Shown here: positions 26,718-35,134 of the stretch, piece after piece
Layout: each line of letters starts with the position of its first letter
Numbering within the stretch: the first letter of the stretch is position 1
Assembly: GCF_015207605.1 (NCBI RefSeq)
Contig: NZ_JADEWO010000015.1
Span: forward strand, 1-64,000
Direction: 5' to 3'
DNA length: 64,000 nucleotides
From: Oculatella sp. LEGE 06141
Lineage (GTDB): Bacteria; Cyanobacteriota; Cyanobacteriia; Elainellales; Elainellaceae
The notes under the pieces: generated by a model
Database searches by the model: none
The model's input: the letters and a program-made list of their open reading frames with translations, nothing else
What the model was told of the DNA's origin: nothing
Position numbers and translations under genes: made by a program

Positions 26718-26749
26718 CTGTAGGGGCGTTGAATTCAATGCCCCTACAG
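26718..26749. terminator. 32-bp near-perfect palindrome, TGTAGGGGC family
   Basis: CTGTAGGGGC (26718-26727) pairs with GCCCCTACAG (26740-26749) and the loop GTTGAATTCAAT is itself almost fully self-complementary. It lies between the stop of the pectate-lyase-like gene and the convergent DUF937 gene and would act as a bidirectional terminator. The same TGTAGGGGCGT core recurs at 50268, and similar palindromes are known as dispersed repeats in cyanobacteria. Confidence 0.65.
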
Positions 26750-26781
26750 ACAGTTGTGCCAGCATAACCGAGAGCGGCAGC

Positions 26782-27336
26782 TTATCGTGACTGGTTGAGA
26801 AAGCGGCTGGCGAGCGAAACGGCATCGCCAATGTCCACTTCTCCATCCCCATTGCTGTCTAAAAAAGCGTTCAGCACTGGGTTAGCGCCGCTGCGATTAG
26901 CAGAACGGTTCGCACCAGCCACATTTTGATTACCAGAGCCGCTTTGCAGCAAGCTTAAAACAATGGGCACCAACACTGGCAGCAGGCTTTGGATCGTTTC
27001 CGCATTCAACCCGGTGCGCTGTGCGGAATCTTGAACTGTAGCCTGCTGTTCCGCAGGTGAGAACAGAGATTCTACCGCTCTAGCATTGGGGCGAGTACCG
27101 CCGTATTGATTGACAATAGACTCGGCTTCCTCATAGCCATTGCGCGATCGCTTCTGTTGTAGTGAATTGCGAACGTGACTGCCAACCACCGACAACAACA
27201 ACTGTGTCGTGCTAGCATTCATGCCGCGTCCTCCCGACACCTGCTGCACCGCTGTCAATATATTGCCAAGCTGGCTTGGACTCGCCTGTTGGTTTGGATT
27301 ATTAATCGCACCAGCAATTTGATCAAACAGTCCCAC
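26782..27336 (-). CDS. DUF937 family protein with an EF-hand-like loop
   Basis: The N-terminus (MGLFDQIAGAINNPNQQASP) and the helical repeats through residue 130, ending in IQSLLPVLVPIVLSLLQSG, match DUF937 proteins, cytoplasmic or membrane-associated proteins of unknown function. After an Asn/Gly/Ser-rich linker the last 30 residues carry FLDSNGDGEVDIGDAVSLA, in which D-x-N-x-D-G-x-V-D matches a calcium-binding EF-hand or dockerin-like loop. Length 184 aa. It converges on the pectate-lyase-like gene and is followed upstream by an inverted-repeat element. Confidence 0.8.
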   Translation of the reverse strand: MGLFDQIAGAINNPNQQASPSQLGNILTAVQQVSGGRGMNASTTQLLLSVVGSHVRNSLQQKRSRNGYEEAESIVNQYGGTRPNARAVESLFSPAEQQATVQDSAQRTGLNAETIQSLLPVLVPIVLSLLQSGSGNQNVAGANRSANRSGANPVLNAFLDSNGDGEVDIGDAVSLASRFLNQSR

Positions 27337-27473
27337 GGCTAAATACTCTCTGCGTTGAAGTACAAGTAATTGAAAAAGGCACTTGTCCCAAAATAAAACG
27401 ATCCGGTTTAGGTTCGGGGTTCGTTTGGGATGGGTACCTCAGTTATTGTTTCAAGTGATTAATCCAGGACTGG

Positions 27474-27784
27474 CCTAAGAGGATGTCTTAAAAGTATTAA
27501 GCTCCAACTCGAACCGCCCCTAATCCCCCAATTCTGGGGGACTTCCGAATCAATTCTATTTCTTTCAAAGTCCCCCAAGGTTGGGGGATTTAGGGGGCTG
27601 ATTTAGGATGTTGAGCCATTCTCAGACACCCTCTAGTTGATATGTGCTGCGCTGTTAAACAGCCCCCCTTAAAGTCCCCAGCACTGGAGGGTTTTGCAAC
27701 AGAATCGGCTCGCAAGTCCCCCAAGGTTGGGGGATTTAGGGGGTAAATGCAGCACATTCAATACGTTTAAAACATCCTCTAAGG
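27474..27784. mobile_element. About 310-bp inverted-repeat element (MITE-like) with GGGGGA hairpins
   Basis: The ends AGAGGATGTCTTAAAAGTAT (left) and the complement of the right end AGAGGATGTTTTAAACGTAT agree at 17 of 20 positions and the similarity extends outward to GCCT. Inside are two related halves, each with CCCCCAAGGTTGGGGGATTTAGGGGG and a matching upstream CCCC-rich arm, able to form long stem-loops. A degraded relative is at 45667-45998 and a partial one at 44335. No coding capacity is evident. Confidence 0.65.
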
Positions 27785-27804
27785 CTCAGAAAAGCTCCGA
27801 GAAA

Positions 27805-28197
27805 TTAGCCGACCGAAACCTGATTTGTTTCAACCGATTTGGCTCCGTTAACGCCCTTAGCAACACTCACCATGCGATCGAGCAACTGACGGTTAGGTAC
27901 TTTGCCCTTCAACACAACAGTGCTACCCGTTTGCGCTACATAAACGGTGTCAACATCATCGATTTGCGAGTCTTCGTCGAACGCTAACGCTACTCGCTTA
28001 GCCAAACCGCTATCATCATATTCGCCGTTAAGTCCTACCCGTTCTGGGGGAACAGACTGCTGCTGCGTTGCGGAGCGAGAGGCTGCTTGAGGTGTAGACT
28101 GGGGAGCCGCTGCTGTACCCTGGTTAGCAGATTGTCCCTGAGCTGCTCCACGGTTTTGTGGCTTCTGCACACCAAATAATCGTTGTAAAAAACCCAC
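27805..28197 (-). CDS. BON-domain protein
   Basis: About 130 residues. A short N-terminal motif VGFLQRLFGVQK is followed by a low-complexity Gln/Ala/Ser linker and a C-terminal BON domain (residues about 60-130), with YDDSGLAKRVALAFDEDSQID, GSTVVLKGKVPNRQLLDRMV and VNGAKSVETNQVSV. BON domains bind phospholipid or other partners, often at membranes. The start is placed at GTG 28197 because GGAG precedes it by 9 nt and the product begins with the usual G-F-L-x-R-L-F-G. An ATG 66 bp upstream (28263) is less likely. The 3' end touches the inverted-repeat element. Confidence 0.72.
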   Translation of the reverse strand: MGFLQRLFGVQKPQNRGAAQGQSANQGTAAAPQSTPQAASRSATQQQSVPPERVGLNGEYDDSGLAKRVALAFDEDSQIDDVDTVYVAQTGSTVVLKGKVPNRQLLDRMVSVAKGVNGAKSVETNQVSVG

Positions 28198-28571
28198 TTT
28201 ACTATTCTCCAGATTTATCAACATTACCTCACCCATTGAACGGTTCGAGGCAGGGATTGGCATCTTTCAAAGGAGCGAACTTCCTGTAGCCCAAAGTTCT
28301 ACCCTGTGGTAGCGCAAGAAGCCTGATTTTGGTCTAACAACAGCAATCCAGGCATTCTCCAAAGGCCATCAGGAAGACAACCAATGACTTTATCGCTCAA
28401 TTTTGATCGGCTGCTTGTTTCATTATTCAGGTTCTATCTAAAGGCTGAAGAACGGCTGAAGCACTTGAACAATCAAACTTTTGACGGTTGTATTTGTTGT
28501 TCTCGGGTGAGATGAAATAATTAGTACGCCACTGACTATCAGCTAACATTAACTAACACCAACGACACTTA
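28198..28571. other. Divergent intergenic region, no gene seen
   Basis: Separates the BON gene and the GAF gene, which are divergently transcribed, so it should carry both promoters. A direct repeat CGGCTGAAG (around 28445-28460) is the only notable feature; no ORF stands out. Confidence 0.4.
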
Positions 28572-29132
28572 ATGACCGATTACACGTTTCCCCAATCGTC
28601 TTCTCGTCCAGCGCTTCCGGCAGAGCTTGAAAGCATCTTTGAAACACACCAAACTCCTGATGCTGTTTTTACCAATTTGATGCCCACTTTAGGGCAGGTA
28701 TTAAATTGCGATCGCTGCTTTTTGTATCTCCGAAACCCGCGCACCCAGGTAGGCAAAGTCGTCTACTGCTGGCGGCGTAAGGCTGATTATCGTGATGTCA
28801 CCGATCCAGAGTGGAAACCAGAACCAGAGCATTTATCGCAAGACGATCCGCTGTTTGCCGCTGCACTACGCGCCGAACCCTCTGTTTATGTGAACGACAT
28901 TGAGACAGCCAGCCCTGAGGTGGTTAACGTTGAGTTTGAAAAAAAATACCTGCACCACCGTGCCCTGGTTCATGCCCATATTTGTCAGGACAACCTGTTG
29001 TGGGGCATCTTACAGCCCTGCATGATGGAGCAACCGCGCGAATGGGATGAAACCGATCGCGCCATAATCTTTAATGTGGTTCAAAAAATGACACCCTTGG
29101 CGATCGCCTATATCAAATCAGCCGGGATTTGA
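28572..29132 (+). CDS. Stand-alone GAF-domain protein
   Basis: A 186-residue protein that is mostly one GAF domain (about 20-180). It includes VLNCDRCFLYLRNPRTQVGKV and a C-terminal LLWGILQPCMMEQPREWDETD, the usual LxGxLxxxxxxxxRxW pattern. No output domain is fused, so it may be a ligand or light sensor acting in trans or a structural partner. The position of a CBCR-type cysteine is not conserved: the H-A-L-V-H-A-H segment replaces it. No operon neighbour is close; the next gene begins 147 bp downstream. Confidence 0.8.
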   Translation: MTDYTFPQSSSRPALPAELESIFETHQTPDAVFTNLMPTLGQVLNCDRCFLYLRNPRTQVGKVVYCWRRKADYRDVTDPEWKPEPEHLSQDDPLFAAALRAEPSVYVNDIETASPEVVNVEFEKKYLHHRALVHAHICQDNLLWGILQPCMMEQPREWDETDRAIIFNVVQKMTPLAIAYIKSAGI

Positions 29133-29278
29133 AGTCATTCCCTCCCTCCAAAGAATGAGGGCGAGCGAAATGGAGGTCACCTAGCGTATTAACAGGCTTT
29201 GAATGCCGTTCAGGAGAGATCGTTTTCTGTGAATTTTTGGCAACGCCTATCTAACGCATATTTGGAGAACAATCGGTT

Positions 29279-30007
29279 GTGATTACGCATTTAACAGAAA
29301 GCGGTTGGGAAATTATTTATCATCGCGCCCATGCCCTGCTAGCAGCGCAGATTGCAGGCCAGTGGCGACGCGCAGATGCGCCACCTCGGCTGTACGAAAC
29401 CCTGGCCGCCATATCGCATCACGATGACCTGGAGCGGGAATGGGAAGGCGATCATCTTACAGAATCGGGCGCACCGCTAGATTTTCGGCTGGGAACCCAG
29501 TCATCGATTGACAAGTTGTATGATCTGGTGGACAGTGCCCGCTATCGCGGACGGTGGGTTGCCCTGTTAACGTCAATGCACCTCTCATTTCTAAACGAAA
29601 GTAAACGCGGCGACTCGGCCAAAATGGATAAGTTTTTGGACGATCAGCTAACGCTACAGGCAGAACTACGAACCGCCCTGGGCATCCCCAAAGACGAAGC
29701 TGCAGCCGCCTACGCCTTTATGGAGTGGTGCGATCAGCTTTCTCTAATTCTGTGTCAAAAGCGGCTACCTGCCGACGAGCGAGCCTTGGAAATTAGCACG
29801 CTGCCAGACGGTACACGTTATGACGTGTTGCAATTAAGCAACGGCTATATTACCGTTCAGCCCTGGTGTTTTGAATCTGAGAAGTTTGTGGTGAATGTTG
29901 AGGCGTGCTACCTTTCGCATGTGACCTTTAAGGACAACAAAGCATTGTCAAAAGCACTGCAAGCCGCTCCGATCAAAGAACTAACGTGGACGTTTGTAAA
30001 GCAGTAA
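29279..30007 (+). CDS. DUF3891 family protein
   Basis: Soluble protein of 242 residues with the family's conserved features: the HRAHALLAAQIAGQW opening helix, the SHHDDLEREWEG segment with clustered His/Asp (a possible metal site) and the later AAAYAFMEWCDQLSLILCQ block. The function of DUF3891 is unknown, though the HHD cluster recalls an HD-type hydrolase. GTG 29279 is the start, with GGAG 12-15 bases upstream. It stands between two sensory genes, with no tight operon spacing. Confidence 0.8.
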   Translation: MITHLTESGWEIIYHRAHALLAAQIAGQWRRADAPPRLYETLAAISHHDDLEREWEGDHLTESGAPLDFRLGTQSSIDKLYDLVDSARYRGRWVALLTSMHLSFLNESKRGDSAKMDKFLDDQLTLQAELRTALGIPKDEAAAAYAFMEWCDQLSLILCQKRLPADERALEISTLPDGTRYDVLQLSNGYITVQPWCFESEKFVVNVEACYLSHVTFKDNKALSKALQAAPIKELTWTFVKQ

Positions 30008-30226
30008 ATCTCTCGCAAGACAGTTGCAAGAGGCTGTATTTCTCAGTTCCCTTAAGTGGGTAGGAATTTAGTGCTAAACACAAAATGCCCTGCCCCTGTT
30101 ATCTCAACGTATCTCAACATCGGTTTGGTCAATGTCACATCCCTTGGCAAAGGGGCATTGCTGAGAGATGGTTGCTACATTGCAGTTGGCGATCGCTGCC
30201 CTCTAGAGTCTGCTCAACCTTAGCCT

Positions 30227-33200
30227 ATGAGTCGCGCACAGTATTTTCGTTTGCTGTTTTATGGAGTGGCAGTGTTAACCGTTGCTGTGGCACTGTTGCT
30301 CACTGTTTTGCTGCCTCAACTATTCAACTCAAACTCGTTTCAACTGTTTTATGCAGCCGTTGCGGTTAGTGCATGGTATGGCGGCATTCAGGCGGGTGTA
30401 TTGGCGATCTTTCTTTCAGGTTTGGCTAATCTGTTTTTGCTGCCGCTGGTCTACCCAACTGTCCTCAACTTTAATCTAGTTACTGAACTGCTTGGCTTTG
30501 TGGTCGTATCGCTGCTGATTAGCGTCCTTTGTTCTCAACTGTGGACATCCGAGCGGCAAGTAAGAGCCAGTTTGCAGTCGCTACATGAAAGCGAACAACG
30601 CTTTCATCGCCTCACAGAATCCAACATCATTGGTATCTTGATAGCGACGGTCGAGGGGAAAGTTACCGAAGCCAATGATGCTTTTCTCAATATGGTGGGC
30701 TACTCCCGTGAGGAGTTATCAGCCGGGCGGGTTCACTGGCGCAACATGACCCCACCGGAATATCAAACCATGAGCGAACAGGCCATCAATGAGTTGCAAA
30801 CCGTTGGAAAATGTCAGCCGTTTGAAAAAGAATACATTTGTAAAGACGGCTCACGCATTCCGGTGTTGGTGGCATCGTTGTTGTACGGCAAAGGCGAAGA
30901 GACTGTCATTAGCCTGGTGATGAACATCAGCGATCGCAAACAGGCCGAGGAAGAAAAAGTGCGGCTCCTGGCACACGAACAGGCAGCACGAGCCGAAGCC
31001 GAAGCGAATAAAGAGCAGATTTCAAAGATTCTGGAAAGTATTACCGATGGCTTCATTGCCTTTGATGTAACCTGGCGGTTCACTTACATTAACCACGAAG
31101 CCGCCAGAATCTTGGGGTGCGTCCCAGAAGAATTGCTCGGTCAAAACGTGTGGCAACGCTTCCCCGAATTAGACACTACGCAGTTTGCTCTACTGTGCCG
31201 CACCGTGATGATTGAGCAACGAGCCGGGGAGCTAGAAGATTATCTGCTGCTGGCAAATGCCTGGTTCACGGTACGAGCTTACCCTTCCGATGCCGGGATT
31301 GCCATTTATTTTCGAGATATCACCGAACGCAAACAGGCAGAAGATACGATCGACGCTCTCAATCGAGGGTTGCGGCGACGGGCTGGCGAATTGCAAACGC
31401 TGTTTAGCGTGATTCCCATCGGAATTTCAATTGCAGAAGATCCTGAATGCCATCACGTTCGCGTTAACCCTAACTTTGCTCACATCCTGGGGATTTCAGC
31501 CACCGCCAACGCCTCTCCAACCTCTCCTGAGATGGGCTTCCCACCTCCCTACAAGTTTTACCAGAACGGCGAAGAGTTGGCCGGAGAGCAACTCCCCTTA
31601 CAACATGTGACAACGCACGGGGTAGAGTTACGAGACTTAGAAGTAGAAGTGGTGCGTGAAGATGGCGATCGCTTTAACCTGTTTGGTCATGCTGCGCCGC
31701 TGTTTGACGAACAGGGAAAACCCAGGGGAGCCGTTGCAGCGTTTTTAGATATCACCGAGCGCAAACGGGCAGAAGCCGAACTGCGAGAGAGTGAAGCCCG
31801 GTTTCGCATTTTAGCGGATTCGGCTCCCGTGATGATTTGGATGGCGGGCATAGACCAAAAGTGCTACTACTTCAACAAAGGCTGGTTAGATTTCACCGGA
31901 CGAACCGCAGATATGGAGGTAGGCGACGGTTGGGCGACGGGAGTTCATCCAGATGATGTCCAGTCCTGCCTGGAGTCTTACTCACGGGCATTTGATGCTC
32001 GCGAAGAATTTATCATAGAGTATCGTTTGCGCCGTTACGATGGTGAGTACCGCTGGATTTTAGACCCTGGCGTGCCACGATACACCCCTGATGGGGTGTT
32101 TTTGGGCTACATCGGCTCTTGCATTGACATCACCGATCGCAAACGAGCAGAGGAGGAGCGCAACCAACTGCTAGAACGTGAGAAGCAGGCGCGTCAGCAG
32201 GCCGAAGTGATTAACCGCATGAAGGATGAGTTTCTGGCGACCCTGTCTCACGAGCTGCGATCGCCGCTCAATGCCATGTTAGGTTGGGCGCAAATGCTAA
32301 AACTACGAAAGCTCTCGGTGGAGCAGCAATCCCAGGCGATCGAAATCATCGAACGCAATGCCCGATCTCAATCTCAATTAATTGAAGACCTGCTGGATGT
32401 TTCTCGCATCATTACAGGCAAACTGCGGCTTAACATCCGCGCTGTTGAGTTAGTTACCGTCCTGGAAGCGGCCGCCGATACCGTTCGTCCGGCGGCAGAA
32501 GCGAAAAATATCAATCTGCGGCTCCAGCTCGATCGCAGCATTGAACCCATCGCCGGAGATAGCGATCGCTTGCAGCAAGTCTTCTGGAACATCCTATCGA
32601 ATGCGATCAAGTTTACGCCGATTGGAGGGCAAGTCGAAATTCGCCTGACGCGGCTAACGCCCGATCGTCAATATCAGCCAACCAGCACCAGCGGGCTTTC
32701 CCAAGTTGCGCCCCCCAGTTCTATATTGTCGGATCATGTCCAAATTGAAGTCATTGATAACGGCTGCGGCATCAAACCCGAAATCTTGCCCTACATTTTT
32801 GAACGGTTTCGCCAGGCGGATAGTTCCACCACCCGCACGTATGGCGGTCTGGGTTTAGGGTTGGCGATCGTGCGTCATTTAATTGAACTCCACGGCGGTA
32901 CAATTCATGCCGACTCCAAAGGGCTGGAGCAGGGTTCTACATTCACGGTACGGTTGCCGCTGGTTTCCCCATCCCGTTCAGAGAAACCGATTGTAGCAGA
33001 GTGGGCTAACCCCAGCGACTCCAAGGAGCCAGCCCCTCCCCCTCAGGCGACACTACAGGATGTTTGCATTCTGGTGGTTGATGATGAAGCCGATGCCAGA
33101 GAGGTAGCACGGGTCATTTTAGAACAGCAGGGTGCCACCGTTGCTACGGCCTCGTCCGTCACAGAAGCGATCGCCCATATGCAGCGGTCATTGCCCGATG

Positions 33201-33436
33201 TATTAATCAGCGATATTGGTATGCCTGATGAAGATGGCTATAGCTTAATTGAACGAGTCAGGGCGATCGCCATCGAGCAAGGGAAAGAAATTCCATCGGC
33301 GGCATTAACCGCCTATGCCCGTACAGAAGACCAGGCTCGCGCCCTTGCTGCTGGTTTTCAGGCTCACCTCACCAAACCGATTGAACCCACTGAATTAGTT
33401 GCAGCCGTCACGAGTTTACTGAATGGACATCAGTAG
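30227..33436 (+). CDS. Hybrid sensor histidine kinase (DUF4118-PAS x4-HisKA-HATPase-REC)
   Basis: An integral membrane kinase. Residues about 5-110 form a DUF4118-type four-helix membrane domain (FRLLFYGVAVLTVAVALLL and onward), then four PAS domains (about 120-235, 260-375, 385-520, 530-650), HisKA with the phosphorylation site LSHELRSPLN (His675), an HATPase domain with the N, G1 and G2 boxes (NAIKFTPIGG, DNGCGIKPE, GGLGLGLAIV) and a C-terminal receiver whose phospho-acceptor is Asp996 (ISDIGMPDEDGY). The receiver is probably a phosphorelay or autoregulatory domain, with no output fused. The start ATG 30227 follows a plausible gap. It precedes the GUN4 fusion by 122 bp. Confidence 0.93.
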   Translation: MSRAQYFRLLFYGVAVLTVAVALLLTVLLPQLFNSNSFQLFYAAVAVSAWYGGIQAGVLAIFLSGLANLFLLPLVYPTVLNFNLVTELLGFVVVSLLISVLCSQLWTSERQVRASLQSLHESEQRFHRLTESNIIGILIATVEGKVTEANDAFLNMVGYSREELSAGRVHWRNMTPPEYQTMSEQAINELQTVGKCQPFEKEYICKDGSRIPVLVASLLYGKGEETVISLVMNISDRKQAEEEKVRLLAHEQAARAEAEANKEQISKILESITDGFIAFDVTWRFTYINHEAARILGCVPEELLGQNVWQRFPELDTTQFALLCRTVMIEQRAGELEDYLLLANAWFTVRAYPSDAGIAIYFRDITERKQAEDTIDALNRGLRRRAGELQTLFSVIPIGISIAEDPECHHVRVNPNFAHILGISATANASPTSPEMGFPPPYKFYQNGEELAGEQLPLQHVTTHGVELRDLEVEVVREDGDRFNLFGHAAPLFDEQGKPRGAVAAFLDITERKRAEAELRESEARFRILADSAPVMIWMAGIDQKCYYFNKGWLDFTGRTADMEVGDGWATGVHPDDVQSCLESYSRAFDAREEFIIEYRLRRYDGEYRWILDPGVPRYTPDGVFLGYIGSCIDITDRKRAEEERNQLLEREKQARQQAEVINRMKDEFLATLSHELRSPLNAMLGWAQMLKLRKLSVEQQSQAIEIIERNARSQSQLIEDLLDVSRIITGKLRLNIRAVELVTVLEAAADTVRPAAEAKNINLRLQLDRSIEPIAGDSDRLQQVFWNILSNAIKFTPIGGQVEIRLTRLTPDRQYQPTSTSGLSQVAPPSSILSDHVQIEVIDNGCGIKPEILPYIFERFRQADSSTTRTYGGLGLGLAIVRHLIELHGGTIHADSKGLEQGSTFTVRLPLVSPSRSEKPIVAEWANPSDSKEPAPPPQATLQDVCILVVDDEADAREVARVILEQQGATVATASSVTEAIAHMQRSLPDVLISDIGMPDEDGYSLIERVRAIAIEQGKEIPSAALTAYARTEDQARALAAGFQAHLTKPIEPTELVAAVTSLLNGHQ

Positions 33437-33558
33437 TGCAAGTCAGGTGCAGCAGGAACCTAACCATACGAATCGCCAATATGAAATTAGCCTGATCTGC
33501 ATTCATGTGATTGTGGAATACTAATCGAGTTGGATCGGGTAGAGATAGGGATTAGTTC

Positions 33559-35061
33559 ATGGACTATCAAGCACGGCTAAGGCGGTATGAACAGGAATTT
33601 GCCTGGGCGATCAGGCAATCGTTTCCCATGAGTGAGTTCACCTATAACGGATTCAAAGAGCTACAGCAAGCCCTCGATCTCAACAATGCCGATGTGTTAC
33701 CGCTTGAACATCAGCTCATGGTTGATGCCGAAACCCGCTATGCAGCCTATCAAGACAAACTGCACCAGTACAAACAGCAGTTTATGCAGGCGATCGATCA
33801 GCAGTTTCCCTTGTCAAACTCAATGCGCGCAGAGTTTCAGGATCTGCAACAGACTCTAGCCATCAAAGATGCCGATATTCAACAAATTGAACGCCCTATT
33901 CTGGTTCGCAAAGAAGTTGAACAAGAGCGCCAGCCAGCGACAACAGCCGACCCAGCCGTTGCCGATCCATCCACCACGGTGATTCAATCTGAACCACCAG
34001 CCGTAGCCGAGCCGACACCCCAGACCGAAGCACAGGGCGGCTTGCAGCATGAGACGGATCCAGGTGAACAAGCATCACCAGAGAAAGAGAGCGATCGCCC
34101 CTCTGCCGATTGGGCAAATCACCTTAATACTGAAAAGGTTGAACTCCACGAACTCGTTGACTATACACCGCCCCCAGGCCATGCGGAGGTAACTTCGCCA
34201 CCCGCTTCAGACGATCTGCCAACGCAAGACTCTCTCCCCAGTGATGAAGTCAATGAAACCTGGGATGATTCCGAGCAAAACTGGGACGAGCTAGACGAAA
34301 TGGTGCATCCCGAATCTAACCTTGGTTGGGATGATACGACAACAAACGACGACCAGCCGCAGTGGGGAGACGAAACCGAAACCTCAGGCCAGTTGTGGGA
34401 TGATCTGGCTGATACCACCGATCATGGAAACGGCACCAAAGAAACCGCTGCCAGCATCATGGCTGCTTTTATCACCAATGGTTCCACTCATACAGAGCGA
34501 TCGCTCGACAACGAACCCATTACCTTACCGCCCAAGCCTGCCTTTGAAGACGATGACGATGATGACCCCAGAGAACACTACACTCGGCTAGAAAGCCTGT
34601 TAGAAGCAGGGTTATGGAAAGAAGCCGATCTGGAAACGATGTCTCTCATGCTGGCTAGAACAGGCCGCATTGAGCAGGGATGGCTAGACCAGAACGCCAT
34701 TGAAGACTTTCCCTGTGTTGATCTGCGGATCATGAATGCTCTCTGGCTGCAATACAGCGAGGGACGATTTGGGTTCAGCGTTCAAAAACAAATTTATGAT
34801 GAGTTACCCCATCGCACCGCGCTCGCCTTTGGCAAAGCAGTAGGATGGTGGGCGCGAGGGCTGGAATTCTTTAAGTATTATCCCTTTTTAGGTTTTGCCC
34901 GATCGGCACCGTCAGGTCACTTGCCAGCTAGATGGTTCTGGCAGCTTTCATGGCAAGAATCCAGCCAAATGGGAAATTTTTGGGGCGGCAGAGGCGGAGT
35001 GAGCCGCGATCGCTGGATGATAGCGCTGATGATGCGGCGAATCGAGCAGTGCAATTTATAG
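33559..35061 (+). CDS. GUN4-domain protein with N-terminal repeats and acidic linker
   Basis: GUN4 domains bind porphyrins and stimulate Mg-chelatase. The GUN4 domain occupies about residues 330-497 and includes DPREHYTRLESLLEAGLWKE, VDLRIMNALWLQYSEGRFGF and the porphyrin-pocket region AFGKAVGWW...SAPSGHLPARWFW. Ahead of it are two similar helical repeats of about 55 residues (residues 1-52 and 56-110, both of the form Y..L..Y..EF..AI..FP.S...F..LQQAL), then a disordered acidic linker (about 130-320, rich in Asp/Glu/Trp/Pro, ending in a run of seven Asp). The canonical cyanobacterial Gun4 is only about 230 aa, so this is a fusion-type GUN4 protein, probably with a distinct regulatory role. 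It lies downstream of a hybrid kinase on the same strand. Confidence 0.9.
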   Translation: MDYQARLRRYEQEFAWAIRQSFPMSEFTYNGFKELQQALDLNNADVLPLEHQLMVDAETRYAAYQDKLHQYKQQFMQAIDQQFPLSNSMRAEFQDLQQTLAIKDADIQQIERPILVRKEVEQERQPATTADPAVADPSTTVIQSEPPAVAEPTPQTEAQGGLQHETDPGEQASPEKESDRPSADWANHLNTEKVELHELVDYTPPPGHAEVTSPPASDDLPTQDSLPSDEVNETWDDSEQNWDELDEMVHPESNLGWDDTTTNDDQPQWGDETETSGQLWDDLADTTDHGNGTKETAASIMAAFITNGSTHTERSLDNEPITLPPKPAFEDDDDDDPREHYTRLESLLEAGLWKEADLETMSLMLARTGRIEQGWLDQNAIEDFPCVDLRIMNALWLQYSEGRFGFSVQKQIYDELPHRTALAFGKAVGWWARGLEFFKYYPFLGFARSAPSGHLPARWFWQLSWQESSQMGNFWGGRGGVSRDRWMIALMMRRIEQCNL

Positions 35062-35134
35062 GAACATGCAGCATTGAAGCAATGGTGGTTGATCAATCAT
35101 CATTACAAACAAGCAATGAACGAGTAATGATCCA

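Noticed and set aside
27694-27987. 97-codon frame on the plus strand
   Set aside because: Overlaps the BON gene and the inverted-repeat element, without any motif.
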